Assembly: GCF_013410405.1 (NCBI RefSeq)
Contig: NZ_JACCFK010000001.1
Location: forward strand, 4,216,001-4,280,000
Source: Amycolatopsis endophytica
Lineage (GTDB): Bacteria > Actinomycetota > Actinomycetes > Mycobacteriales > Pseudonocardiaceae
DNA length: 64,000 nt
Direction: 5' to 3'
The position numbers and the translations under genes are program-made. Below the pieces are notes generated by a model. That model saw nothing but the letters and a program-made list of their open reading frames with translations, did no database searches and had not been told where the DNA came from. Below are positions 1 through 7,939 of this stretch, one piece after another (within the stretch, counting starts at the first letter, position 1; each line of letters opens with the position of its first letter).

Positions 1-280
1 CCTGCGGTTCCGGCGCATCACGGGGCTTTCGCTGCCCGCCGTGGTGCGTGAGGGCCTGGCGATGAAGCACGGCAACGACCTGACGTGGAGCCAGATCGTG
101 ATGGCGGCCAACACGCCGATGCTCCTGCGCGCCGGCTTGGTCGAGGGCCGCACCGACGCGGGCGTCCTGGCCTCCGGCCAGGTCGTCGGCATGATCGAGG
201 ACCTGCCGACGGTGGCCGAGATCGTCGACGGCACGGTCGCCCGGGCGGAGGAGATTCTCCGCCGCCTGGGCGGGGTGTGA
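1..280 (+). CDS. Nitronate monooxygenase-family protein, C-terminal part (IpdC-like)
   Basis: Only the last 92 codons or so are in the window. The frame is open from base 2 and ends with TGA at 278-280. The visible tail contains ANTPMLLRAGLVEG and VLASGQVVGMIEDLP, typical of the C-terminal end of FMN-dependent nitronate monooxygenase / 2-nitropropane dioxygenase-like TIM barrels. In mycobacteria a protein of this family, IpdC, reduces a CoA thioester during steroid ring C/D breakdown. The gene stops one base before the convergent fadA6-like thiolase, inside an HIP-degradation locus, so an IpdC role is a reasonable inference. The catalytic N-terminal part is outside the window, so this cannot be tested here. 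Confidence 0.75.
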   Translation, partial: LRFRRITGLSLPAVVREGLAMKHGNDLTWSQIVMAANTPMLLRAGLVEGRTDAGVLASGQVVGMIEDLPTVAEIVDGTVARAEEILRRLGGV

Positions 281-1432
281 TCAGAGACGTTCGATGATGG
301 TGACGTTGGCGGTGCCGCCGCCTTCGCACATCGTCTGCAGGCCGTAGCGGCCGCCGCGGCGCTCCAGTTCGTGCAGGAGCGTCGCGAACAGCTTGGTGCC
401 GGTGGCGCCGATCGGGTGGCCGAGGGCGATTCCGCCGCCGTTGACGTTGACCCGCGCGGGGTCGGCGCCCGTTTCGTCGAGCCAGGCCAGTACGACGCTC
501 GCGAACGCCTCGTTGACCTCGAACAGGTCGATGTCGTCCACGGTGAGGCCGGTTTTCTTGAGCGCGTGCGCGGTCGCGGGGATCGGTCCGGTCAGCATCC
601 ACACCGGATCGGCCGCGCGGACGGAGACGTGGTGGATGCGGGCTCGGGGGGTGAGTTCGTGCTCGCGCACGAAGGGCTCCGAGGCGATCAGCGTGGCGCT
701 GGCGCCGTCGGAGATCTGGCTCGCCACCGCCGCCGTCAGCCGGGAGCCCTCGCTGAGTGGCTTCAGACCCCGCATGCGCTCCAGGCTGGTGTCGCGGCGC
801 GGGCCTTCATCCACGGAGAAGCCCTCCACCGGCGCGATTTCCGCCGAGAACCGGCCGGAGTCGATGGCCGCGAGCGCGCGCTGGTGGCTGCTCAGCGCGT
901 AGGCCTCCATCGCCTCGCGGGTGAGGTCCCAGTGCTCGGCGATCATGTCGGCGCTGCGGAACTGTGACACCTCCACCCTGCCGTAGCGGTCCTGCCAGCC
1001 CTGCGAACCGGAGAACGGGTCGTCGAAGCCGTACTCGCGGCCGGCGAGCATCGCGGCGCTGATCGGGATGCGGCTCATGTTCTGCACCCCGCCCGCCAGC
1101 ACCAGGTCCTGCGTCCCGGACAGCACCGCCTGCGCCGCGAAGTGCACCGCCTGCTGGCTCGATCCGCACTGCCGGTCGATCGTCACGCCGGGCACGTGAT
1201 CGGGAAGCCCCGCCGCGAGCCACGCGGTGCGGGCGAGGTTGCCGGACTGCGGGCCGAGGGTGTCGGTGCAGCCCAGGATCACGTCGTCGACCAGGGCCGG
1301 GTCCACCCCGCACCGCCGGATCAGCGCGGCGATCACGTGCGCGCCCAGATCGGCGGAGTGCCACCCGGACAAGGCGCCACCACGGCGGCCGACCGGCGTG
1401 CGCACGGCGTCGAGGACAAATGCTTCGGGCAC
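281..1432 (-). CDS. fadA6: Acetyl-CoA acyltransferase (thiolase), FadA6-like, steroid ring degradation
   Basis: A 383-residue thiolase with all three catalytic elements: the acyl-accepting Cys in DRQCGSS (about residue 89), the His in NEAFASV followed by GGGIALGHPIG, and the second Cys in LQTMCEGGG near the C terminus. The C-terminal half (VDEGPR, LTAAVASQISDGAS, ARIHH, LTGPIPAT) reads like mycobacterial FadA6, the thiolase of the HIP (C/D ring) pathway. The start is GTG at 1432, with AGGAG five bases upstream on the minus strand. It is last in the minus-strand group fadE30 - SDR - thiolase, separated from the SDR by 115 bp that include a 7-bp-arm stem (1457-1473). Thiolase identity is certain; the pathway assignment rests on similarity recalled by eye and on neighbours. 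Confidence 0.88.
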   Translation of the reverse strand: MPEAFVLDAVRTPVGRRGGALSGWHSADLGAHVIAALIRRCGVDPALVDDVILGCTDTLGPQSGNLARTAWLAAGLPDHVPGVTIDRQCGSSQQAVHFAAQAVLSGTQDLVLAGGVQNMSRIPISAAMLAGREYGFDDPFSGSQGWQDRYGRVEVSQFRSADMIAEHWDLTREAMEAYALSSHQRALAAIDSGRFSAEIAPVEGFSVDEGPRRDTSLERMRGLKPLSEGSRLTAAVASQISDGASATLIASEPFVREHELTPRARIHHVSVRAADPVWMLTGPIPATAHALKKTGLTVDDIDLFEVNEAFASVVLAWLDETGADPARVNVNGGGIALGHPIGATGTKLFATLLHELERRGGRYGLQTMCEGGGTANVTIIERL

Positions 1433-1547
1433 AGGGACTCCTAGGTTCTGTTACGTAAGCGGCGGAGCCGCTTGCTGTGGGCCGTGCGCTGGCACCGCCT
1501 CAGGTTCCGCCACCCGCACCGCCACGCAAGCCAATTCGAAACGCTCC

Positions 1548-2318
1548 TTAAGGATGCTGGCTGGACACGGAAACGACTTCACCGGTCAGATACGACGCGT
1601 AGTCGCTGGCGAGGAAGACCATCACGTTGGCGACCTCCCACGGTTCGGCCGCGCGGCCGAACGCTTCCCGGCCCTCCAGTTCGCGCAGCAGCTCGTCGCT
1701 GGTGACCTTGGCGAGGAACGGGTGCATGGCCAGGCTCGGGGCGACGGCGTTGATCCGCACGCCGTGGTCGGCGGCATCCAGCGCGGAGCAGCGGGTCAGC
1801 GCCATCACCCCGGCCTTCGCGGCGGCGTAGTGCGCCTGTCCCTTTTGGGCGCGCCACCCGATCACCGACGCGTTGTTCACGATCGCGCCCCCGCCGCCCT
1901 GCTCGACGAACCGCCGCAGCGCCGCGCGGGTGCAGCGGAACGTGCCGGTCAGGGTGATGTCCAGGACGCGGGACCATTCGTCGTCGGTCATCTCCAGCAC
2001 CGAGCGGGTGCCGCCGAGCCCGGCGTTGTTGATCATCACGTCGATCCGGCCGAACTGGCCCACCGCGCCCGCCACCACAGCCTGGACCTGGGATTCGTCG
2101 GTGACATCGCAGGTGATCGCGTGCACCTTGCCCAGCTCGGACAGCTCGGCGGCCTTCTCCGCGAGCCGGCGTTCGTGCCAGTCGCTGATCACCACGCTCG
2201 CGCCTTCTTCCAGGCAGCGCCGGGCGACGGCGGAGCCGATGCCGGTGCCCGCCGCGGCGGTGACGACCACGACTTTTCCGGCGAGCAGGTCGTGACCGGG
2301 TGGGTACTGGGGAATCAC
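1548..2318 (-). CDS. Short-chain dehydrogenase, IpdF-like (HIP pathway)
   Basis: A 256-residue classical SDR. It shows the cofactor motif TAAAGTGIG near residue 20, the structural NNAG, the catalytic Ser in NNASVIGW and the YAAAK active site. In the mycobacterial HIP regulon an SDR (Rv3559c, IpdF) is encoded next to FadE30 and oxidises a hydroxyacyl-CoA intermediate; the same order is seen here. The chosen start is GTG at 2318, which overlaps the fadE30 stop by four bases (GTGA), indicating translational coupling. A longer in-frame extension to 2432 lies wholly inside fadE30 and has an arginine/histidine-rich sequence unlike any SDR, so it was not used. Confidence 0.85.
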   Translation of the reverse strand: MIPQYPPGHDLLAGKVVVVTAAAGTGIGSAVARRCLEEGASVVISDWHERRLAEKAAELSELGKVHAITCDVTDESQVQAVVAGAVGQFGRIDVMINNAGLGGTRSVLEMTDDEWSRVLDITLTGTFRCTRAALRRFVEQGGGGAIVNNASVIGWRAQKGQAHYAAAKAGVMALTRCSALDAADHGVRINAVAPSLAMHPFLAKVTSDELLRELEGREAFGRAAEPWEVANVMVFLASDYASYLTGEVVSVSSQHP

Positions 2319-3457
2319 GGGCGGGCCTCCCTGGGCAGGCCGAGCACGCGCTCGGCGATGATGGTGCGTTCGATTTCGTCCGAGCCGCCGTAGATGGTGT
2401 CGGCGCGGGTGAACAGGAACAGCCGCTGCCATTCGTCCAGCTCGCCGTCAGCGACCAGCGAGCGCGCGCCCCGCGCCCGCACCGCCAGTTCGCCGAGCCC
2501 GCGGTGCCACTGCGCCCACATCAGCTTCCCGACCGCCACCTCCGGGCCCGCGTCCTGGCCCAGGGTGCGCAGGGCGTGGGCACGCAGCACCCGCAGGCCC
2601 ATCCGGGCGCGGTCCAGGTCGGCGCGCAGCAGCGGATCGTCCCAGGTACCCAGCCGTTTCGCCTCGGCCACGATGCCGTCCAGCTCGCGCCGGAACCCGA
2701 TCTGCTGGCCCAGCGTGGACACCCCGCGTTCGAACCCGAGGGTCGCCATCGCGATCCGCCACCCGTCGCCCGGCTCGCCGACCACCATCGAGGCGGGGGT
2801 GCGGGCGTCGTCGAAGAACACCTCGTTGAACTCCGAGGTGCCGGTCAGCTGCTGGATCGGCCGCACCGTCACGCCGTCCTGCCCGAGCGGAACCAGCAGG
2901 TAGGACAGGCCGCGGTGCCGCTTCGAGCCCTGCTCGGTGCGGGCGAGAACGAAGCACCAGTCCGCGACGTGCGCGAGCGAGGTCCAGATCTTCTGCCCAT
3001 TGACCACCCATTCGCCGCCGCGAAGCTCCGCCGACGTCGACACCGCGGCCAGGTCGGACCCGGCGCCCGGCTCGGAGTAGCCCTGGCACCACAGCTCCTC
3101 GACCGCGACGATCTTCGGCAGGAACCGCTCCCGCTGCTCCGGCGTGCCGAACGCGATCAGCGTCGGGCCGAGCAGCTGCTCGCCGATGTGGTTGACCCGC
3201 GCCGGGGCGCCCGAGGCCGCGTACTCCTCGTGGAAGACGACCTGCTCGTCGAGTGACAGCCCGCGCCCGCCGAACTCGGCCGGCCAGCCCACGCACGTCC
3301 ACCCCGCCGCCGCGAGATGCCGCTCCCACGCCAGCCGCAGGTCGAACGCCTCGTGCTCCCGTCCCGGGCCGCCCAGGCCCCGCACCGCGGCGAACTCGCC
3401 GGTCAGGTTGTCCGCGAGCCAGTCCGCGATCTCGCGGCGGAATCGCGTCTCCTCCAC
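2315..3457 (-). CDS. fadE30: Acyl-CoA dehydrogenase, FadE30-like
   Basis: A 380-residue acyl-CoA dehydrogenase with the family features YSEPGAGSDLA (flavin loop), NGQKIWTS, a middle beta domain (GLSYLLVPL...GVTVRPI) and the C-terminal YGGSDEIERTIIAERVLGLPR. This architecture and the first position in the minus arm match FadE30 (Rv3560c) of the HIP regulon, which desaturates a steroid-ring-derived acyl-CoA. It is transcribed divergently from fadD3, with 82 bp between the start codons and a KstR-like palindrome in that gap. The start is GTG at 3457. It is the promoter-proximal gene of the operon fadE30 - SDR, probably continuing to the thiolase. Confidence 0.85.
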   Translation of the reverse strand: MEETRFRREIADWLADNLTGEFAAVRGLGGPGREHEAFDLRLAWERHLAAAGWTCVGWPAEFGGRGLSLDEQVVFHEEYAASGAPARVNHIGEQLLGPTLIAFGTPEQRERFLPKIVAVEELWCQGYSEPGAGSDLAAVSTSAELRGGEWVVNGQKIWTSLAHVADWCFVLARTEQGSKRHRGLSYLLVPLGQDGVTVRPIQQLTGTSEFNEVFFDDARTPASMVVGEPGDGWRIAMATLGFERGVSTLGQQIGFRRELDGIVAEAKRLGTWDDPLLRADLDRARMGLRVLRAHALRTLGQDAGPEVAVGKLMWAQWHRGLGELAVRARGARSLVADGELDEWQRLFLFTRADTIYGGSDEIERTIIAERVLGLPREARP

Positions 3458-3500
3458 CTACGCCTCCTTGCTGCCGGGCACCACGGGCACCTAGGGTAAT

Positions 3501-3514
3501 GAGAACACGTTCTA
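3501..3514. promoter_or_regulatory. KstR-like operator between fadE30 and fadD3
   Basis: The sequence GAGAACACGTTCTA contains 5-bp inverted arms AGAAC / GTTCT with a 2-bp spacer (3502-3513). It fits the published KstR consensus TnnAACnnGTTnnA at every fixed position except the first. It does not fit the KstR2 consensus AnCAAGnnCTTGnT, which governs the equivalent genes in mycobacteria. It lies 26 bp upstream of the fadD3 ATG and 44 bp upstream of the fadE30 GTG, so one site could control both arms. Confidence 0.7.
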
Positions 3515-3539
3515 GTTTCTCGGTCCAGGGGAAGGTGCG

Positions 3540-5072
3540 ATGGGACAGACCACTATCCCGGCCGTTGTCCGCGACGCCGCAGCGAAGTTCGGCGAGTCCG
3601 AGGCGCTGGTCGACGGCGATCTGCGCCTGGACTACCGCACGGTTCTGGAACGTGTTCGAACCGTCGCGCGGGCCTTTCTCGCGCGTGGGATCGCGCCCGG
3701 CGACCGGATCGCGATCAACCTGCCCAACACCCACCACTGGGTCCTCACGGCACTCGGCGCGCTGTACGCGGGTGCGACGCTGGTGCCGGTCAACACGCGC
3801 TTCACCGGCGCGGAAACCGTGGACCTGCTGGTGCGCAGCCGCGCCAGGGCGCTGGTCGTGGCCGCCGACTTCCTCGGTGCCGACCGCTGGTCCGCGATCC
3901 GCGCGACCGGCACGGACCTGCCCGGCCTCACCGCGATCGTCCGGGTCCCGCTGGAACAACCGCACGAGCCGGTGACGGGCACGCTCGGCTGGGACGAGTT
4001 CCTGACCGGCGCCGAGCGGGTGCCCGAAGCCGACGCCGAAGCGCGGGCCGACGCCGTCAGCCCGGACGACATCAGCGACATCCTGTTCACCTCCGGCACC
4101 ACCGGCCGCTCCAAGGGGGTGCTCTCGGCGCACCGCCAGGTGGTCGACGTCGCCGCGGCGTGGGCGGAGTGCGGTCAGGTCACCGGCGCCGACCGCTACC
4201 TGGTGATCAACCCGTTCTTCCACAGCTTCGGCTACAAGGCAGGCATCGTGGTGGGCCTGCTGACCGGCGCGACCCTCGTCCCGCAGGCCGTGTTCGACGT
4301 GCGGGCGACCCTGGAGGTGATCGAGCGGGAGCGCATCTCGGTGCTGCCCGGCGCGCCGACCGTGTTCCGGTCGCTGCTGCACGAGCCGGATCGGGGGAAC
4401 ACCTCGTCGTTGCGGCTCGCGGTCACCGGCGCGGCGACGGTACCGGCGTCGCTGGTCCGGAAGATGCGCTCGGAGCTGGGTTTCGAGACCGTGCTGACCG
4501 CCTATGGACTCACCGAGGCGGTCGTGGTGACCATGTGCCGTCCGGGTGACGACGCCGAGCTGGTCGCGAGCACTTCGGGACGGCCGACGGCGGGGTTCGA
4601 CGTGGCGATCCGCGACGGCGAGATCCTGGTGCGCGGACCGAACGTGATGCTCGGCTATCTCGACGACCCGGAGGCGACCGCGAAGGCGATCGAGGGGGAC
4701 GGCTGGCTGCACACCGGTGACGTCGGTGTCCTCGACGACGGCGGCAACCTCACGATCACCGGCCGCCTCAAGGACATGTACATCTGCGGCGGATTCAACG
4801 TCTACCCGGCCGAGGTGGAGCACGCCCTCACCGAGCTGGACGGAGTCCGCGACGTCGCGGTCGTCGGCGTGCCGGACGAGCGGATGGGCGAGGTGGGCAA
4901 GGCGTACGTCGTCGGCGCCGGGCTCGACGCGGAGGTGGTCGTCGCTTTCTGTCGCGAACGTCTCGCCAACTACAAGGTCCCGCGGTTCGTCGAGTTCGTC
5001 GACGAACTGCCCCGCAACGCTTCCGGCAAGGTGCTGAAGCGGCAGCTGAGGCGAGGAGAAACGCATGAGTGA
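3540..5072 (+). CDS. fadD3: HIP-CoA ligase FadD3 (AMP-forming)
   Basis: A 510-residue adenylate-forming acyl-CoA ligase. The P-loop-like LFTSGTTGRSKGVL is near residue 181, the Y-x-x-TE motif is YGLTEA near 321, GWLHTGD is near 387 and the C-terminal catalytic Lys lies in NASGKVLKRQ near 494. NPFFHSFGYKAGI and GRLKDMYICGGFNVYPAEVE closely resemble mycobacterial FadD3, which ligates CoA to HIP, the propionate side chain left after steroid rings A and B are removed. ATG 3540 follows GGGAAGG by four bases. The gene overlaps the following enoyl-CoA hydratase by 8 bp and heads a five-gene operon of CoA-thioester enzymes. Substrate specificity is inferred from family resemblance and context. Confidence 0.85.
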   Translation: MGQTTIPAVVRDAAAKFGESEALVDGDLRLDYRTVLERVRTVARAFLARGIAPGDRIAINLPNTHHWVLTALGALYAGATLVPVNTRFTGAETVDLLVRSRARALVVAADFLGADRWSAIRATGTDLPGLTAIVRVPLEQPHEPVTGTLGWDEFLTGAERVPEADAEARADAVSPDDISDILFTSGTTGRSKGVLSAHRQVVDVAAAWAECGQVTGADRYLVINPFFHSFGYKAGIVVGLLTGATLVPQAVFDVRATLEVIERERISVLPGAPTVFRSLLHEPDRGNTSSLRLAVTGAATVPASLVRKMRSELGFETVLTAYGLTEAVVVTMCRPGDDAELVASTSGRPTAGFDVAIRDGEILVRGPNVMLGYLDDPEATAKAIEGDGWLHTGDVGVLDDGGNLTITGRLKDMYICGGFNVYPAEVEHALTELDGVRDVAVVGVPDERMGEVGKAYVVGAGLDAEVVVAFCRERLANYKVPRFVEFVDELPRNASGKVLKRQLRRGETHE

Positions 5073-5907
5073 ACCGGTGGTCCGCTACGAACGCCGGGGC
5101 GCGGTCGCGCTGGTGACGATGAACCGCCCCGACTACCGCAACGCGCAGAACTCGGCGATGACCTACGCGCTCGACGACGCGTTCACCCGCGCCGTGGACG
5201 ACGCCGAGGTGAAGGTGATCGTGCTGGCGGGGGAGGGCAGGCACTTCTCGGCCGGGCACGACATCGGCACGCCAGGGCGCGATGTGGACCAGCCGTTCGA
5301 CCGGCGCGCGGTGGTCTGGTGGGACCACACCACGCGGAAGGGCGGGGACCAGCGGTTCGCCCGCGAGTCCGAGGTGTACCTGGGGATGTGCCGCCGGTGG
5401 CGGGAGATCCCGAAGCCGATGATCGCCTCGGTGCAGGGCGCGTGCATCGCGGGCGGGCTGATGCTGGCCTGGATCTGCGATCTGATCGTGGCCTCGGACG
5501 ACGCGTTCTTCGCCGATCCGGTGGTGCGCATGGGGATTCCGGGTGTGGAGTACTTCGCGCACCCGTGGGTGCTCGGATCCCGTGCGGCCAAGGAAGTCCT
5601 GTTCACCGGCGAGCGGTTCACGGTGCAGCAGGCCCGGGAATGGGGGATGATCAACCGGATCGTGCCGCGCGCCGAGCTGGCGGAGCGGACCTTCGAGCTG
5701 GCGGACCGGATCGCCGAGATGCCCCAGTTCGGGCTCGCGCTGGCCAAGAAGGCCGTCAACCAGGCCGAGGACCTGATGGGCATGCGGTCCGGAATGGACT
5801 CGGTGTTCGGCCTGCACCACTTCGCCCACGCGCACAACGCCGAGACCTCGACCGACTCGCTCGGCGGGCAGGACGCGCGGTCGATGCGGGACGGAGCGAA
5901 ACGCTGA
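5065..5907 (+). CDS. Enoyl-CoA hydratase/isomerase family protein in the FadD3 operon
   Basis: A 280-residue crotonase-fold protein. It has MNRPDYRNAQN near the N terminus, an oxyanion-hole loop FSAGHDIG, an internal insert rich in Trp/Asp (AVVWWDHTTRKGG), and the second oxyanion segment ACIAGGLMLAWICDL. It lacks the usual pair of catalytic glutamates in the standard crotonase context (ADPVVRMGIPG replaces E...G-P-E), so it may be a hydratase with a different acid/base or an isomerase/hydrolase. It overlaps fadD3 by 8 bp and its TGA overlaps the ATG of the next gene by 1 bp, so it is firmly part of this operon. The mycobacterial fadD3-fadE31-32-33 operon has no gene in this position, as far as I recall. 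Confidence 0.8.
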   Translation: MSEPVVRYERRGAVALVTMNRPDYRNAQNSAMTYALDDAFTRAVDDAEVKVIVLAGEGRHFSAGHDIGTPGRDVDQPFDRRAVVWWDHTTRKGGDQRFARESEVYLGMCRRWREIPKPMIASVQGACIAGGLMLAWICDLIVASDDAFFADPVVRMGIPGVEYFAHPWVLGSRAAKEVLFTGERFTVQQAREWGMINRIVPRAELAERTFELADRIAEMPQFGLALAKKAVNQAEDLMGMRSGMDSVFGLHHFAHAHNAETSTDSLGGQDARSMRDGAKR

Positions 5908-7037
5908 TGGACCTCGACATCGATGCGGAGTCGGCGGCCTTCCGCGACGAGGTGCGGGAGTGGCTGGCTTCGCAGGTGCGTGCGTTGCCGTCGATGGACA
6001 CCGCGGAGGGCTTCGCCGCGCACCGGGAGTGGGAAGCGCAGCTGGCGGAGGCCCGGTTGTCGGTGGTGTCCTGGCCGCGCGAGTACGGGGGCCGGGACGC
6101 CTCGCTGCTGCAGTGGGTGCTGTTCGAGGAGGAGTACTACGCGGCGGGCGCGCCCGGCCGGGTCTCGCAGAACGGGATCTTCATGCTGGGCCCCACGCTG
6201 TTCGCGCACGGCACGCGGGAGCAGCGGGACCGCATCCTGCCGCCGATGGCGCGTGGCGACCAGGTGTGGGCGCAGGCGTGGTCCGAACCCGAGGCGGGCA
6301 GTGACATCGCCGCGTTGCGCAGCAGTGCCGTGCGGACCGACGGCGGATGGTTGCTGTCCGGGCAGAAGACGTGGTCTTCGCGGGCGGCGTTCGCGGACCG
6401 TGCGTTCGGGTTGTTCCGGACCGATCCGGCGGAACACCGGCATCGCGGGCTGACCTACTTCATGGTCGACCTGCGGGCCGAAGGGGTGTCCGTGCGGCCG
6501 ATTCCGCAGCTCGACGGCGAGCCGGGGTTCGCCGAGATCTTCCTCGACAACGTCTTCGTGCCCGATGAAGACGTGATCGGAGAGCCGGGGCAGGGCTGGC
6601 GGGTCGCGATGACGACGGCCAACAACGAGCGTGGGCTTTCGCTGCGCAGCCCCGGCCGGTTCCTCGCCGCCGCGGACCGGCTCGTCAAACTGTGGCGCGA
6701 CAAGGACGAGCCCGCCGCTGTCCGTGACCGCGTGGCCGACGCGTGGATCGGGGCCCGCGCCTACCAGCTCTACACGTTCGGCACCGTGTCCCGGCTGGCC
6801 GAGGGCGGCGATCTCGGGCCGGAGTCCAGTGTGAACAAGCTGTTCTGGTCCCATCTGGACGTCGACCTGCACGAGACGGCACTCGACCTGCTCGGCCCGG
6901 ACGGCGAGACCGACCGCGGCTGGGTGGACGGCTACCTGTTCTCGCTCGCCGGGTCGATTTACGGCGGTACGGACCAGATCCAGCGCAACACCATCGCCGA
7001 ACGACTGCTGCGACTGCCGAGGGAGGCCCGCCGATGA
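5907..7037 (+). CDS. Acyl-CoA dehydrogenase, FadE31-like subunit
   Basis: A 376-residue acyl-CoA dehydrogenase from ATG 5907 (overlapping the previous stop, TGATG). It has the flavin/substrate motif WSEPEAGSDIA, GQKTWSS, the middle domain GLTYFMVDL and the C-terminal YGGTDQIQRNTIAERLLRLPREARR. In the mycobacterial HIP cluster FadE31, FadE32 and FadE33 assemble as alpha2-beta2 heterotetramers. The complete FAD-binding C-terminal signature here marks this as the larger FadE31-type subunit. It overlaps the next gene by four bases (ATGA). An upstream in-frame extension to 5319 lies inside the hydratase gene and is rejected. Family is certain; the numbering is by synteny. Confidence 0.82.
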   Translation: MDLDIDAESAAFRDEVREWLASQVRALPSMDTAEGFAAHREWEAQLAEARLSVVSWPREYGGRDASLLQWVLFEEEYYAAGAPGRVSQNGIFMLGPTLFAHGTREQRDRILPPMARGDQVWAQAWSEPEAGSDIAALRSSAVRTDGGWLLSGQKTWSSRAAFADRAFGLFRTDPAEHRHRGLTYFMVDLRAEGVSVRPIPQLDGEPGFAEIFLDNVFVPDEDVIGEPGQGWRVAMTTANNERGLSLRSPGRFLAAADRLVKLWRDKDEPAAVRDRVADAWIGARAYQLYTFGTVSRLAEGGDLGPESSVNKLFWSHLDVDLHETALDLLGPDGETDRGWVDGYLFSLAGSIYGGTDQIQRNTIAERLLRLPREARR

Positions 7038-7939
7038 GGTTCGCGTTGTCCGCGGAGCACCGGGATTTCGCGGCGAGCATGCACGATTTCCTGGACGGCG
7101 CCGACACCGCCGGTGCGGCCCGGACCTGGGCGAAGGGACGGCACGAGGCCGGGCTGACCGTCCTGCGTGGACTCGCCCAGCTGGGCGTGCCCGCGCTGCT
7201 CGTCGACGAGCGCCACGGCGGGCTCGGTGCGGATCCGGTCGACCTCGTGGTGGCGTTCGAGTCGCTCGGCTACCACGTGGTGCCCGGGCCGCTCGCCGAA
7301 ACGGTGGCCGTCGCACCCGCCGCGCTGACCGGCGAGACCGGCGAGCGCTGGCTGCCGTTGCTGGCCGAGGGGAAAGCGCTGGCGACGGTGCCGGTGCCGC
7401 TCGCGCTGGACGCCGACATCGCGGATGTCGTCGTGGGTGCGGACGCGGTGGGGGACGCCGAGTTCGTGCGCTCGATCGACCCGGCCCGCCGCCTGTTCCG
7501 GATCCCGGACGCGACCCCGCTGAGCGGGGGACGGGCGTTCGATCTCGGGGTGCTGGCCGTGTCCGCGCAGCTCCTCGGCGCGGGACAGTGGCTGCTGGAC
7601 GCCTCTGTCGCCTACGCGAAGCAGCGCGCCCAGTACGGCAGGCTCATCGGCGAATACCAGGCGGTCAAGCATCTGCTCGCCGACGTCGTCACCCACCTCG
7701 AACTGGCCCGCCCGCTGGTGCACGGCGCTGCCGTGACCGGGGACCCGCGGGACGTCTCGGCGGCCAAGGTCAAGGCGGGCGACGCGGCCTACCTCGCCGC
7801 GCGCACCGCGCTGCAGGTGCACGGCGCGATCGGCTACACCGCCGAACACGACCTCGGGCTGCGGCTGACGAAGGTGCGGGCGCTGCTGGGCGCATGGGGC
7901 GACGGCGGGTTCCACCGGGAGCGGGTGCTGGCCCGGTGA
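7034..7939 (+). CDS. Acyl-CoA dehydrogenase, FadE32-like small subunit
   Basis: A 301-residue, shortened acyl-CoA dehydrogenase. The N-terminal helical part (SAEHRDFAASMHDFLDG) and the C-terminal helices (AKQRAQYGRLIGEYQAVKHLLAD, LQVHGAIGYTAEHDL) are recognisable. The mid-region is reduced and the usual S-E-P-x-A-G-S-D flavin loop is absent. This reduced form is what heteromeric steroid acyl-CoA dehydrogenases use for one half of the active site, consistent with FadE32 next to FadE31. ATG 7034 overlaps the previous stop (ATGA), and its own stop overlaps the GTG of the next gene, so translation of all three subunits is coupled. Confidence 0.8.
   Translation: MRFALSAEHRDFAASMHDFLDGADTAGAARTWAKGRHEAGLTVLRGLAQLGVPALLVDERHGGLGADPVDLVVAFESLGYHVVPGPLAETVAVAPAALTGETGERWLPLLAEGKALATVPVPLALDADIADVVVGADAVGDAEFVRSIDPARRLFRIPDATPLSGGRAFDLGVLAVSAQLLGAGQWLLDASVAYAKQRAQYGRLIGEYQAVKHLLADVVTHLELARPLVHGAAVTGDPRDVSAAKVKAGDAAYLAARTALQVHGAIGYTAEHDLGLRLTKVRALLGAWGDGGFHRERVLAR

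Noticed and set aside
2448..5066. A long 872-codon frame on the minus strand across fadE30 and fadD3
   Set aside because: It is the antisense/shifted frame of two clear enzymes and has an Arg/His/Ala-rich sequence with no domain. High GC content keeps such frames open.
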